Part shown: positions 1 to 6,930 of the stretch, in pieces | Layout: the number at the start of each line of letters is the position of its first letter | Numbering within the stretch: position 1 is the stretch's first letter | From: JBECKQ01 sp040235375 | Lineage (GTDB): Bacteria; Planctomycetota; Phycisphaerae; UBA1845 | DNA: 8,320 bases | Assembly: GCA_040235375.1 (NCBI GenBank) | Contig: JBECKQ010000044.1 | Location: forward strand, 1 to 8,320 | Direction of reading: 5' to 3' | Program-made: the position numbers and the translations under genes | Notes under the pieces: model-generated | Database searches by the model: none | What the model was told of the DNA's origin: nothing | Seen by the model: only the letters and a program-made list of their open reading frames with translations

Positions 1-9
1 CGGGCCGAT

Positions 10-939
10 TCACAGCGGCGCCGGTGCCTGGATAAGTACGTCGGCGATGGCAAAAGCGCCCATCAGGAGGCTTACAATACCGTTGATGGTGAAGAACGCA
101 AGGTTTACTTTGGAGAAATCATCCGGATGGACCGCGAAATTCTCGACCGCCAATAGCACTGCCACTATCGCTACGCCCGAGTAGTACAGTGCTCCCAGTG
201 ACGTGAGAATTCCTATCACAATCAGCAGAATGACCGTCGTGGCATGGCACAATCGCGTGATCAGCAGTGCCTTCGCCGGGCCCCATCGGGAGGGTATGCT
301 GTACAGGCCCTCGCGGCGATCCACGTCGATATCCTGGCACGCATAGATGATGTCAAACCCGCCGATCCATAGCGTGACCGCGGCGGATAGGAGGATTGCC
401 GGCCATCCCAAACTTGCCGGATCCACCGCGATCCAGGCGGCGATCGGCGACAGGGCGATTGCGCTGCCCAGGTAGAAGTGACTGTATTTCGTGAACCGTT
501 TCGACAGTGAATACCCGAACAGGTAGGCCAGAACCGGTCCGCCGAGCAGCATCGGCCACTTGTTCGGTCTGGCCGGAAGCAGGTAAAACGAAAAACATCC
601 CATGGCAAACGTCATGGACGCGATGGCTAAAAAAACCCAGGCGGCCGCCAGCGACAAACGGCCGGTTTGCAGCGGGCGACCCGCCGTTCGCGGATTCCGC
701 GAGTCGATCGTGTAGTCCACGATGCGATTGAACGTCATGGCCGCGCTGCGCGCCGACACCATGCACACCACGATCAGCGCGAGAAGCAACAGCGTGGGCC
801 TGCCTTCGGGCAGGTGCCGACCCGCCAGAAACGCCGCCATCAACGCAAACGGAAGGGCAAACACGGAATGCGCGAACTTGATCATTTCCGCCCAGGTGCG
901 GACCTTCGATCCCGCCGCGTGCTGGCCGCCGACGCTCAA
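10..939 (-). CDS. ubiA: UbiA-family polyprenyltransferase (MqnP-like, menaquinone route)
   Basis: Integral membrane enzyme that attaches a polyprenyl chain to an aromatic ring acid in quinone biosynthesis. From the chosen start it has 309 residues, normal for the family, with about eight or nine hydrophobic helices. The first Asp-rich motif is NRIVDYTIDSRNPRTAGRP (N71, D75, D79, R84) and the second is YACQDIDVDRREGLYSIP (D203, D205, D207 within it); both bind Mg-diphosphate in this family. The second motif and the VNLAFFTING segment near residue 278 resemble the futalosine-pathway enzyme MqnP more than classical UbiA; that subtype is inferred. I start it at the TTG at 939-937: it overlaps the ubiX stop as TTGA and has GGAGGGAG five bases upstream. 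An ATG at 1128 would add 63 residues lying inside ubiX and not resembling the family; an ATG at 885 would remove the N-terminal end of helix 1. It is the last gene seen in the operon; its stop lies 9 bases from the window edge. Confidence 0.9.
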   Translation of the reverse strand: MSVGGQHAAGSKVRTWAEMIKFAHSVFALPFALMAAFLAGRHLPEGRPTLLLLALIVVCMVSARSAAMTFNRIVDYTIDSRNPRTAGRPLQTGRLSLAAAWVFLAIASMTFAMGCFSFYLLPARPNKWPMLLGGPVLAYLFGYSLSKRFTKYSHFYLGSAIALSPIAAWIAVDPASLGWPAILLSAAVTLWIGGFDIIYACQDIDVDRREGLYSIPSRWGPAKALLITRLCHATTVILLIVIGILTSLGALYYSGVAIVAVLLAVENFAVHPDDFSKVNLAFFTINGIVSLLMGAFAIADVLIQAPAPL

Positions 940-1562
940 GCCTGCTCCCTCCGGCCCGGCTCGCGTCGAACGGCAGACCAGCGGGTCTTCAAATCGTGCG
1001 GCACGCCGAGAAGGTCGAGGAGCTTGCCCACGAGGAAATCGACCAGGTCGGCGATGGTCCTCGGCGACATGTAGAAACCGGGCGACGCGGGACAGACGAT
1101 CGCTCCGGCCGTACTCAGCCGCAGGCAATTCTCGAGGTCCAGATGGCCCATCGGCGCTTCACGCGGGACGACGACGAGTCGGCGCCGCTCCTTGAGCGTC
1201 ACCTGCGCCGCGCGGGCGATCAAGTTGCCGCCCAGGCCGGAGGCGATCTGCCCCAACGTGTTGCTGCTGCACGGGCAGATGACCATTCCGTCCGTCCGTG
1301 TCGAACCGCTGGACAGCTCGCTCGCCAGATCATTGTACGGCTGCATCACCAGGCGTGAATCCTCGCGACCCAGCAGGGCCGCCCCGTCAACGCGCGCCAT
1401 TCCCATTTCATCGCTGAACAACTGGCGGCCGTGCGGCGAGACGATCACGTGCGTCTCCACGTTCGCCTCCACGAGGCATTGGATCAGGCGTTGGGCATAG
1501 ACCGCGCCGCTGGCGCCGGTCACGCCGACCACGATCCGCTTGCCCTCGTCGTTTGGTGTCAT
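936..1562 (-). CDS. ubiX: UbiX flavin prenyltransferase (prenylated-FMN synthase)
   Basis: Soluble enzyme that joins a dimethylallyl group to FMN, giving prenylated FMN, the cofactor of UbiD-type decarboxylases. It has 208 residues, slightly longer than usual. The fold signature is clear: VGVTGASGA at residues 12-20 (flavin phosphate loop), PHGRQLF at 43-49, CPCSSNTLGQIASGLGGNL at 96-114, VPREAPMGHL at 132-141 and the CPASPGFY segment at 157-164. The C-terminal tail after about residue 195 is Arg-rich and unrelated to the core. The ATG at 1562-1560 overlaps the upstream gene's stop as ATGA, and its own stop overlaps the next gene's TTG. With ubiE and a UbiA-family gene in the same operon, its product most likely serves a quinone-pathway decarboxylase (UbiD or MqnL type). 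That partner gene is not in the window. The family call is secure; the pathway is inferred. Confidence 0.95.
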   Translation of the reverse strand: MTPNDEGKRIVVGVTGASGAVYAQRLIQCLVEANVETHVIVSPHGRQLFSDEMGMARVDGAALLGREDSRLVMQPYNDLASELSSGSTRTDGMVICPCSSNTLGQIASGLGGNLIARAAQVTLKERRRLVVVPREAPMGHLDLENCLRLSTAGAIVCPASPGFYMSPRTIADLVDFLVGKLLDLLGVPHDLKTRWSAVRREPGRREQA

Positions 1563-3415
1563 TCGGTGGCATCCGCTGTGGCCGGCCCGAGCGCCCGTAG
1601 ACGGTTGCGGGCCGGCGTCGCCCAGACACTGTCCGGGTACTGCTGCAAGAGCGTCTCGAGACTCGATCGGGCCTTCACGGGCGATTTGGCGTCAAGCCAG
1701 GCAACAGCCTTCATGTATAGCGCCTTTGGATGGGCGTCGCCCCTCGGGTATTTCTCGATCACCTCGTCGATTTTCCGCACCCGCGCGTCCGGATCGTCGA
1801 TCAGCAACGCCCGCTCCAATGCCAGATTGTCCATCAAAAGAGAGTCTGGATACGCCGTCAGCAGCTTCTGAAGGTTCGCGCTGTAGCTCGGGTGATGCGG
1901 GTCCAACTGGAGATAGCCGACATGCCACGGCTCTCCGGCCTTCGAGCCGCACAGCGGCCGCAACCCGTATCGCGGATCGCCCCTGTTCTCCATCAGGAGC
2001 GAGCGCAATCGCCGGGCGTCGAACACCGTGTCCTCGAGCGGAATCCGGAGACTGTCCTCCGGCGCGCCGGTCTTCTGCGCCTCGACTGTGGCGGAGTCGT
2101 ACTGGTCGAGCAGCTCGTCGAGCAGCGCGATCGCCTTGTCGACGTGTCGCGCGCGGGCCTCGAAGGTCGCCAGCTTGTATCGAGCGACGACCCCCATCCG
2201 CTGCTTGCCTGCGTTTGCCAGGACCCGGTGCCAGGTGAACTGCGACTGCGGTGAAGCGAAATCATCGTAGTAGCGGATGACCTTGCGATCGTGAAACGCG
2301 TTCAGGTCCACGCGCATGTCGAGGGCTTGGCCCTTGAGATACAGCACGTTCGGTGCGTAGCGGCTGTAGGGAAAGTTCCAGAGAAAATCGTCGCACTCGT
2401 CCACCAGCGCCATCGTGCTCTCGGCGAACGCCGACCCCATGTCCTGGGCCTCCAACTCCAACGACATGCGGAACTCTGCGTTGCTGCGCGTGGCCTCGAA
2501 CTTGGGCTTCGGCGAGGGCTTGGCCTGCCACACTTCGTATGCAGTCCGCTCGAACCACTCGCCTCCGTCCCGACCCGCGTACCGATCGCCCACCTGCTTG
2601 CGATCATAGAACTGGTTCTGGAACCGCCGCTCGAGCAGGCGATAATACAGCGCGTCGCGACCGACGCTTCTTTCGAAGATCACCACCGGCACGGCGAAGC
2701 ACAAGAGAAGCAGCGGCGCGACCACGCCGGGCCGGTAATTCACCAGCTTCGACAGCAGCAGCACGCCGCCCATGATTACGCACGACGCCAGCGTCGCCAG
2801 AATCCACGGGGCGATGAACTTGATCCGGTCCTCCGGTTTGTACAGCTCCACCGCCATCGTCGATTGCCGCGACGCCCCGTAAAAATAGAGCAGCACCAGC
2901 AGCAACCCCAGCAGGGCCGAAGCATAGCGAAAGCGGAACCGGAACGGCCGCACCGAAGCGAGGATGCACGCCCCGATCAGGTTGATCGCCAGCCACGGCA
3001 TCACCGCGAAAAACCCGACGACGGCGATGAACGGCAGGCAGCACGGGAAACGGTACAGGATCGCGATCAGAATCGGGATGGACACGAGCGCCGCCAGCAG
3101 CAGCCCCACCACGACCCCGTGCATCGGCGTCTGGTCGATGCGGATGGGAAACAGCACGAAGTTGGCCAGCGTCGCGTCGCCGCGCGGCCGGATCGTGTCC
3201 ACGAAAATCTGCCAGTAGTTCGGCTCGAGGAAGGCGAACGGATGCCCCGTCCGCAGCCAGTACGCGAAGCAACCCAGCCCGGCGAACAGCACCAGGTTCA
3301 CCAGCAGAAGCACCGTCGCCCGGACGCGGTACTTCGGCGCCGCGCGGGACCACACGTCCATGATCTCGCTCGCCGGCCTGTCGTCGAGCGTTGTTTCCGA
3401 TGCCGCAGTCGTCAT
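1559..3415 (-). CDS. Uncharacterised six-helix membrane protein with TPR-like C-terminal domain
   Basis: I do not recognise this 618-residue protein. The N-terminal 250 residues are membrane-bound: about six hydrophobic helices near residues 33-54, 99-121, 126-154, 165-180, 200-223 and 230-247, with a polar loop of about 45 residues between the first two. From about 250 on it is soluble and rich in Tyr, Asp, Arg and Leu, with helical hairpins resembling tetratricopeptide repeats of the BamD/YbgF style (around 409-438, 543-560 and 563-600; e.g. KALYMKAVAWLD and ARSSLETLLQQYPDS). There is no enzyme motif I can name. The start is the ATG at 3415-3413, overlapping the ubiE stop as ATGA and preceded by AAGGGGAG; an upstream ATG at 3511 would put 32 extra residues inside ubiE and is less likely. 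The stop overlaps ubiX as ATGA. Being co-translated with quinone enzymes suggests, but does not show, a link to membrane quinone synthesis. TPR domains usually bind proteins, so a scaffold role is one option. Confidence 0.8.
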   Translation of the reverse strand: MTTAASETTLDDRPASEIMDVWSRAAPKYRVRATVLLLVNLVLFAGLGCFAYWLRTGHPFAFLEPNYWQIFVDTIRPRGDATLANFVLFPIRIDQTPMHGVVVGLLLAALVSIPILIAILYRFPCCLPFIAVVGFFAVMPWLAINLIGACILASVRPFRFRFRYASALLGLLLVLLYFYGASRQSTMAVELYKPEDRIKFIAPWILATLASCVIMGGVLLLSKLVNYRPGVVAPLLLLCFAVPVVIFERSVGRDALYYRLLERRFQNQFYDRKQVGDRYAGRDGGEWFERTAYEVWQAKPSPKPKFEATRSNAEFRMSLELEAQDMGSAFAESTMALVDECDDFLWNFPYSRYAPNVLYLKGQALDMRVDLNAFHDRKVIRYYDDFASPQSQFTWHRVLANAGKQRMGVVARYKLATFEARARHVDKAIALLDELLDQYDSATVEAQKTGAPEDSLRIPLEDTVFDARRLRSLLMENRGDPRYGLRPLCGSKAGEPWHVGYLQLDPHHPSYSANLQKLLTAYPDSLLMDNLALERALLIDDPDARVRKIDEVIEKYPRGDAHPKALYMKAVAWLDAKSPVKARSSLETLLQQYPDSVWATPARNRLRALGPATADATE

Positions 3416-4221
3416 CCGCTCCCCTTCGCCGCGACGTACACCGTAACTGCTCCGAACGTCAGCGGCCTCGCCAGGACGGCCGCAAACCCCGCCGCCGTCA
3501 GCCGCTTGCACATCTCATCCGCCCCCATGAACGTTACCACCGAGCTGGGCAGGTAGCGATACGCCCCTGTACGGTCGCGACTGATCACCGCCGCCGCCCG
3601 CGGCATGATGCGACCGCAATACAACTCATACACCGCCCGGAACAAGCGGTTCGACGGCCGCGTGAACTCGAGTATCACCGCCCGGCCGCCCGGACGCAGT
3701 ACCCGGTGCATCTCCCTCAGCCCTCGGTCGAGGTCCTGGAAGTTCCGCACGCCGAACGCGCAGCTCACTACGTCGAACCGCTCCGCCGCGAATGGCATCC
3801 GCAGCGCGTCCGACTCGCTCCACTTCAGCGCCGCCGACGATCGCTCCATCGCCAACACCAGCATCGAATGGGCGAAATCGGCGCCGACCAGCAACAAAGG
3901 CCGCGGTGCCCACCGCTCGAACGCCCGCAGAAAATCGCCCGTGCCGCAGGCCACGTCCAGCACGATGGCCCCCGGCCTCGGCGCCGCCAGGCGCACCGCC
4001 TTCTTGCGCCAGGCTCGATCGCGACCGCCGCTGAACATCGTGTTGATCAGCTCGTAGGTCGGCGCGATCGCGTTGAACATCCGCCGCACGCGCTGCGCCT
4101 TGTCCGCCTGGTCGTGGACGGCCCCGAGCCGCTCTTCGTTCCAGACCGGCTCGGCCGCCTCGCTGGCGGCCCGGCTCGACGTGTCGGTGGCTTTGCCCAG
4201 ACTCATTCCTCGACCCGTCAT
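3412..4221 (-). CDS. ubiE: UbiE/MenG-type quinone C-methyltransferase
   Basis: S-adenosylmethionine-dependent methyltransferase that adds the ring methyl group in menaquinone (and, in organisms that make it, ubiquinone) synthesis. Family marks are strong: FNAIAPTYELINTMFSGG near residues 49-66, the SAM-binding motif VLDVACGTGDFL at 87-98, CAFGVRNFQDLDRGLREMHR at 154-173 followed by VLRPGGRAVILEF, and near the end ISRDRTGAYRYLPSSVVTF. With the ATG at 4221 it has 269 residues; UbiE proteins are usually about 230-260, so some N-terminal leader is real or the start is further in. An ATG at 4206 (264 residues) is almost as good; neither has a clear ribosome site at proper spacing. The open frame reaches back to 4362, but that part shows no family similarity. 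It heads the four-gene operon. Since the UbiA neighbour looks futalosine-type, the substrate is probably demethylmenaquinone. Confidence 0.92.
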   Translation of the reverse strand: MTGRGMSLGKATDTSSRAASEAAEPVWNEERLGAVHDQADKAQRVRRMFNAIAPTYELINTMFSGGRDRAWRKKAVRLAAPRPGAIVLDVACGTGDFLRAFERWAPRPLLLVGADFAHSMLVLAMERSSAALKWSESDALRMPFAAERFDVVSCAFGVRNFQDLDRGLREMHRVLRPGGRAVILEFTRPSNRLFRAVYELYCGRIMPRAAAVISRDRTGAYRYLPSSVVTFMGADEMCKRLTAAGFAAVLARPLTFGAVTVYVAAKGSG

Positions 4222-4370
4222 TCTACGCCGCGTCCACCGCACCGCCACAGATGCCTGATCACCCCAATCACCGCCGCCGCGTAGTCCGTTCGGCTGGCTG
4301 ACAAGGGCGACGGGCGGTACACGGATGTTACCGGCGAGGCGTTGGTCCGTCACGAACGTCACCGCATTAC

Positions 4371-4409
4371 AACGAAAACGGACGGCGCAGCGTTTGCCGC
4401 GCCGTCCGT
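4371..4409 (-). terminator. Intrinsic terminator after sod
   Basis: On the minus strand a perfect 11-base-pair stem (ACGGACGGCGC with GCGCCGTCCGT, plus-strand arms 4378-4388 and 4399-4409) closes a ten-base loop and is followed directly by TTTTCGTT. This is the form of a Rho-independent terminator for transcripts running right to left. It lies about 130 bases past the dismutase stop and before ubiE, so it separates those two transcription units. Confidence 0.85.
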
Positions 4410-4490
4410 CGATTTCGCCGCACTCTCTCAGCCGGCCTTACCCTCTTGTGGCAGACGTCTCGTCACGGAATGGCCGTGTGCCCGCCACCA

Positions 4491-4524
4491 GCTATTGCCT
4501 ATGGCCTATTGCCTATCGCCTATT
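4491..4524. repeat. Heptamer tandem repeat GCCTATN, about five units
   Basis: Reading the plus strand: GCTATT, GCCTATG, GCCTATT, GCCTATC, GCCTATT. Four exact seven-base units share GCCTAT with the last base varying, preceded by one unit that has lost a base. It starts 12 bases beyond the dismutase stop codon, in the 3' untranslated part of that transcript. A period of seven does not keep a reading frame, which fits a non-coding location. Such arrays often vary in copy number by replication slippage. Confidence 0.85.
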
Positions 4525-4536
4525 CAACGCCGCCGT

Positions 4537-5151
4537 TTACTTCTTCGCCGCCGCGAATCGCTTGCCGACCTCCGCCCAGTTGATCACGTTCCAGAACGCC
4601 GAGACATAGTCCGGCCGCCGGTTCTGATACTTCAAATAGTACGCGTGCTCCCACACGTCGAGCCCGAGCACCGGCGTCAGGTTTTTGGTGTACGGGCTGT
4701 CCTGGTTCGCCCAACCGGAGAGGTTCAGCTTGCCGCTGGAATCCAGGCACAGCCACGCCCAGCCGGAGCCGAACACGCCCGCCGCGGTCGCGGCAAACTT
4801 CGCCTTGAACTCGTCGAAGCCGCCGAACTCCGTCTTGATCGCGTCCGCCAGCGGCCCGGTCGGCTCGCCGCCACCGGACGGGCTCATGATCGTCCAGAAG
4901 ATGGAGTGGTTCGCGTGACCGCCGCCGTGGTTGTTGATGGTCAGCCGGATCGGCTCCGGCACGGCGCCGATTCCGCGCAGCAGGTCCCCGACGCTCTTGC
5001 TGGCCAGATCCGGATACTTGGTCAGCGCGTCGTTCGCCTTCGCGATGTACGCGGCATGGTGCTTGGTGTGGTGGATCCGCATGGTTTGCTCGTCAATGTG
5101 CGGCTCCAGGGCGTTGTAGTCGTAAGGCAGAGAAGGAAGTTCAAACGGCAT
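4537..5151 (-). CDS. sodA: Superoxide dismutase, Mn type (Fe/Mn family)
   Basis: Converts superoxide to oxygen and hydrogen peroxide in the cytoplasm; no signal peptide is present. The 204 residues match the family along their whole length. The metal ligands are all present: H27 in MRIHHTKHHAAY, H82 in HANHSIFW, and D165 and H169 in DVWEHAYYLKY. GGGHAN (76-81) together with Q150 in WANQDSP is the pattern of manganese enzymes; iron enzymes place their key Gln elsewhere. A cambialistic enzyme cannot be excluded. The ATG at 5151-5149 has an ideal ribosome site, AAGGAG at 5165-5160, eight bases upstream. The gene stands alone: an upstream terminator (5453-5478) separates it from nfnB and another follows it (4371-4409). 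Its leader of up to 300 bases is rich in inverted repeats, so post-transcriptional control is possible. Confidence 0.96.
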   Translation of the reverse strand: MPFELPSLPYDYNALEPHIDEQTMRIHHTKHHAAYIAKANDALTKYPDLASKSVGDLLRGIGAVPEPIRLTINNHGGGHANHSIFWTIMSPSGGGEPTGPLADAIKTEFGGFDEFKAKFAATAAGVFGSGWAWLCLDSSGKLNLSGWANQDSPYTKNLTPVLGLDVWEHAYYLKYQNRRPDYVSAFWNVINWAEVGKRFAAAKK

Positions 5152-5195
5152 CTCAGCAGCTCCTTGCAGACAGGGGGAAATCCCAATCGTCAGTC

Positions 5196-5238
5196 GGTTC
5201 GAGCGGCGACCACGTCGCCCCGCAGAGAAGCTCGAACC
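5196..5238. repeat. Compound inverted repeat in the sod leader
   Basis: Outer arms GGTTCGAGC (5196-5204) and GCTCGAACC (5230-5238) are perfect complements. Directly inside, GGCGAC (5205-5210) pairs with GTCGCC (5214-5219) around a three-base loop, leaving CCGCAGAGAA unpaired on one side only. That is 15 base pairs in a bulged hairpin, ending about 30 bases before the sod ribosome site. It has no T-run on either side, so it is not a standard terminator. The arms resemble a tRNA T-arm sequence, but no tRNA can be folded around them. Confidence 0.75.
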
Positions 5239-5295
5239 AGGGACTTTTCTCAGTGTCCAGCCCAGTCACTGAACGGGGAAGGGTAGTAGCCGGAT

Positions 5296-5323
5296 GTGCC
5301 ACCGGCAAGCCCGGAATTGACAC
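5296..5323. repeat. Short hairpin element of intergenic-repeat type
   Basis: GTGCCA (5296-5301) and TGACAC (5318-5323) pair, with one G-U when read as minus-strand RNA. Inside them CCGG (5302-5305) pairs with CCGG (5311-5314) around CAAGC, with AAT bulged. The core GTGCCACCGGCAAGC recalls short palindromic elements scattered through planctomycete intergenic DNA. That comparison is from memory and only one copy is seen here. Confidence 0.45.
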
Positions 5324-5452
5324 GTGCGGCTTCGCTGCGGCCGGGTTAGAGCGGCTTCAAACCACCTGTAGCGTGCGTATGCCCAAACCTCCACAGGAAG
5401 AACGAGGGGTTCCCACTACACGTGGATAGAGCTTGCTCTAGGAGAAGCCATG

Positions 5453-5478
5453 AAAAACCCCCGCCGGCCGGCAGGGGG
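5453..5478 (-). terminator. Intrinsic terminator of the nfnAB operon
   Basis: Read on the minus strand: CCCCC, T, then the self-complementary GCCGGCCGGC, then GGGGG and TTTTT. The outer five pairs plus the inner GCC/GGC pairs form a very stable GC stem with one bulged T, and the five-T run follows at once. It lies 39 bases beyond the nfnB stop, a normal distance. No T-run follows on the plus strand, so it acts on right-to-left transcripts. Confidence 0.9.
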
Positions 5479-5517
5479 TCGTCGTAATGCGTTGTCGGCT
5501 GATTCCCAACGGCGGCG

Positions 5518-6930
5518 CTACTCGGCGCCGTTCATCAGGTACTTGTGCATCGCCTCCGACGCGTCCTTCCCGTCGCCCATGGCGAGAATCACCGTCGCCC
5601 CGCCGCGGACGATGTCGCCGCCGGCGAACACCCCCGGAATGCTCGTCATCTTGTTCTCGTCAACGATGATGTTGCCCCACTTGTTGACCTTCAGGTCCGG
5701 CGTCGTCTGCGTCAGCAGCGGGTTGGCCCGCGTTCCGATCGCCTCGACGAAAATCTGGCAGGGAATGTCGAACTCGCTGCCCTCGATCGGCACCGGACGG
5801 CGACGGCCCGAGGCGTCCGGCTCGCCCAGTTCCATCTTCTGGCAACGCAGCCCGCGGACCCAACCCTTCTCGTCCCCCAACACCTCGACCGGGTTGCACA
5901 GGAAGTGGAAAACCACGCCTTCCTCTTCCGCGTGATGAACCTCCTCGACACGGGCCGGCATCTCCGTACGCGAGCGGCGATAGACCAACGTGGCCGGGTC
6001 GGCCCCCAGCCGGCGGGCGGTACGAACGGCGTCCATCGCGGTGTTGCCGCCGCCGACGACCACGATCTGGTCCCCGCGGATCACCGGCGTGTCGTTCTCC
6101 GGGAACCGGAACCCGCCCATCAAGTTCACGCGGGTCAGGTACTCGTTGGCCGAGTAAACCCCCTTCAAATGCTCGCCCGGAACCCCCTGGAAGATCGGCA
6201 GCCCCGCGCCGTTGGCGATGAACACGGCGTCAAAGCCCTCGTCCTCGAGCAGGTCGTGGATCGTGTACGTCTGCCCGATGACGACGTTGCACTCGATCTT
6301 GACGCCCATCTCCTTGAGCTTGTTGACCTCGGTATCGACGATTCGCTTGGGCAGACGGAACTCCGGAATGCCGTAGACGAGCACCCCGCCCGGCCGGTGC
6401 AGCGCTTCGAACACCGTCACGTCGTGGCCCTTCTTGGCCAACTGCCCGGCGCAGGTCAGACCGCCCGGACCCGACCCCACGACGGCCACTCTCTTACCCG
6501 TTGGCGGCGGCGGCTTGAAGATATCCTGCCGGTTCTCGCGGGCCCAGTCGGCGACGAAACGCTCGAGGTACCCGACCGCTACCGGCTGGCCCTTCTTCGC
6601 CCGCACGCACACCTGCTCGCACTGCGTCTCCTGCGGGCAGACCCGCCCGGTGATGCCTGGCAGCACGTTCGCCGCGTAGAGAATGTCGGCGGCCTTGGAC
6701 AGGTCGCCCTCGGCGATGGCCTCCACGAAGCCGGGAATGTCGATCCCCACCGGGCAGCCGGGGATGCACTTGCGGTCCTTGCAGCGCAGGCAGCGCTCCG
6801 CCTCGAGCCGTGCCGCCTCCGTCGCCAGGCCGCAGTTCACTTCGTTGAAGTTCCGCCTGCGAACGTCGGGGTCCTGCTCCGGCATCTTCTGCCGGTCGAT
6901 CTTCATGCGTTCCGCCGGTTTCATCGTCAT
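5518..6930 (-). CDS. nfnB: NfnB: NADPH-binding subunit of NADH-dependent ferredoxin:NADP+ oxidoreductase (GltD-like)
   Basis: Flavoprotein of the glutamate-synthase small-subunit family. In NfnAB the large subunit carries the bifurcating FAD and two [4Fe-4S] clusters and exchanges electrons with NADPH and ferredoxin. Its 470 residues are full length. N-terminal cluster cysteines are C47, C50, C55, C59 and C98, C104, C108 (CLRCKDRKCIPGCP and CPQETQCEQVC): seven Cys rather than eight, as expected for Nfn, where one ligand is a glutamate. The FAD motif VVGSGPGG is at 150-157, the NADP-binding motif VVGGGNTAMDA at 291-301, and the closing GVFAGGDIVRGGATVILAMG at 433-452. The ATG at 6930 has AGGA seven bases upstream. 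It follows nfnA by 99 bases. By sequence alone it could be named a GltA/GltD-like protein or SudA; the paired nfnA upstream and absence of a glutamate synthase large subunit here favour Nfn. Confidence 0.92.
   Translation of the reverse strand: MTMKPAERMKIDRQKMPEQDPDVRRRNFNEVNCGLATEAARLEAERCLRCKDRKCIPGCPVGIDIPGFVEAIAEGDLSKAADILYAANVLPGITGRVCPQETQCEQVCVRAKKGQPVAVGYLERFVADWARENRQDIFKPPPPTGKRVAVVGSGPGGLTCAGQLAKKGHDVTVFEALHRPGGVLVYGIPEFRLPKRIVDTEVNKLKEMGVKIECNVVIGQTYTIHDLLEDEGFDAVFIANGAGLPIFQGVPGEHLKGVYSANEYLTRVNLMGGFRFPENDTPVIRGDQIVVVGGGNTAMDAVRTARRLGADPATLVYRRSRTEMPARVEEVHHAEEEGVVFHFLCNPVEVLGDEKGWVRGLRCQKMELGEPDASGRRRPVPIEGSEFDIPCQIFVEAIGTRANPLLTQTTPDLKVNKWGNIIVDENKMTSIPGVFAGGDIVRGGATVILAMGDGKDASEAMHKYLMNGAE

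Larger units (their letters stand above)
4222..4536. other. Gene-free spacer between sod and ubiE
   Basis: This 315-base stretch holds the heptamer repeat (4491-4524) and the dismutase terminator (4371-4409), described separately. The part nearest ubiE (4222-4370) should contain the promoter of the quinone operon, because the terminator lies upstream of it, but I see no convincing -35/-10 pair there. The open frame that extends ubiE back to 4362 crosses this region without recognisable protein similarity. Confidence 0.6.
5152..5452. other. Gene-free, hairpin-rich leader upstream of sod
   Basis: About 300 bases without a supportable gene between the nfnB terminator and the dismutase start. 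It must hold the sod promoter, but I cannot place one with confidence. Several inverted repeats stand out: TAGAGC/GCTCTA at 5427-5440 with a two-base loop, the GTGCCA...TGACAC element at 5296-5323, CAGTG/CACTG at 5251-5271, and the compound hairpin at 5196-5238. The sequence does not match any RNA family I can recognise (not tRNA, SRP RNA, RNase P or a riboswitch I know). It may be a structured leader, an unknown small RNA, or debris of dispersed repeats. Confidence 0.6.

Noticed and set aside
2291..3556. A 421-codon plus-strand open frame antisense to the membrane protein gene
   Set aside because: Low-complexity Arg/His/Gln/Pro composition with no family resemblance. The opposite strand has proper membrane helices and coupled start and stop codons.
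5196..5238. A possible tRNA fragment (GGTTCGAGC looks like a T-arm)
   Set aside because: No acceptor stem, anticodon arm or CCA end can be placed around it; the inverted repeat explains the sequence better.
3391..5286. Plus-strand open frames at 3391-4284 and 4342-5286
   Set aside because: They are shadows of ubiE and sod, and no protein family is recognisable in them.
5317..5322. A perfect TTGACA on the plus strand
   Set aside because: No acceptable -10 box follows at 16-18 bases, and there is no plus-strand gene to serve.
5450..5935. A plus-strand open frame with AGGAG before its ATG
   Set aside because: The start runs straight into the nfnB terminator stem and the rest is antisense to nfnB; the ribosome-site match is likely chance.
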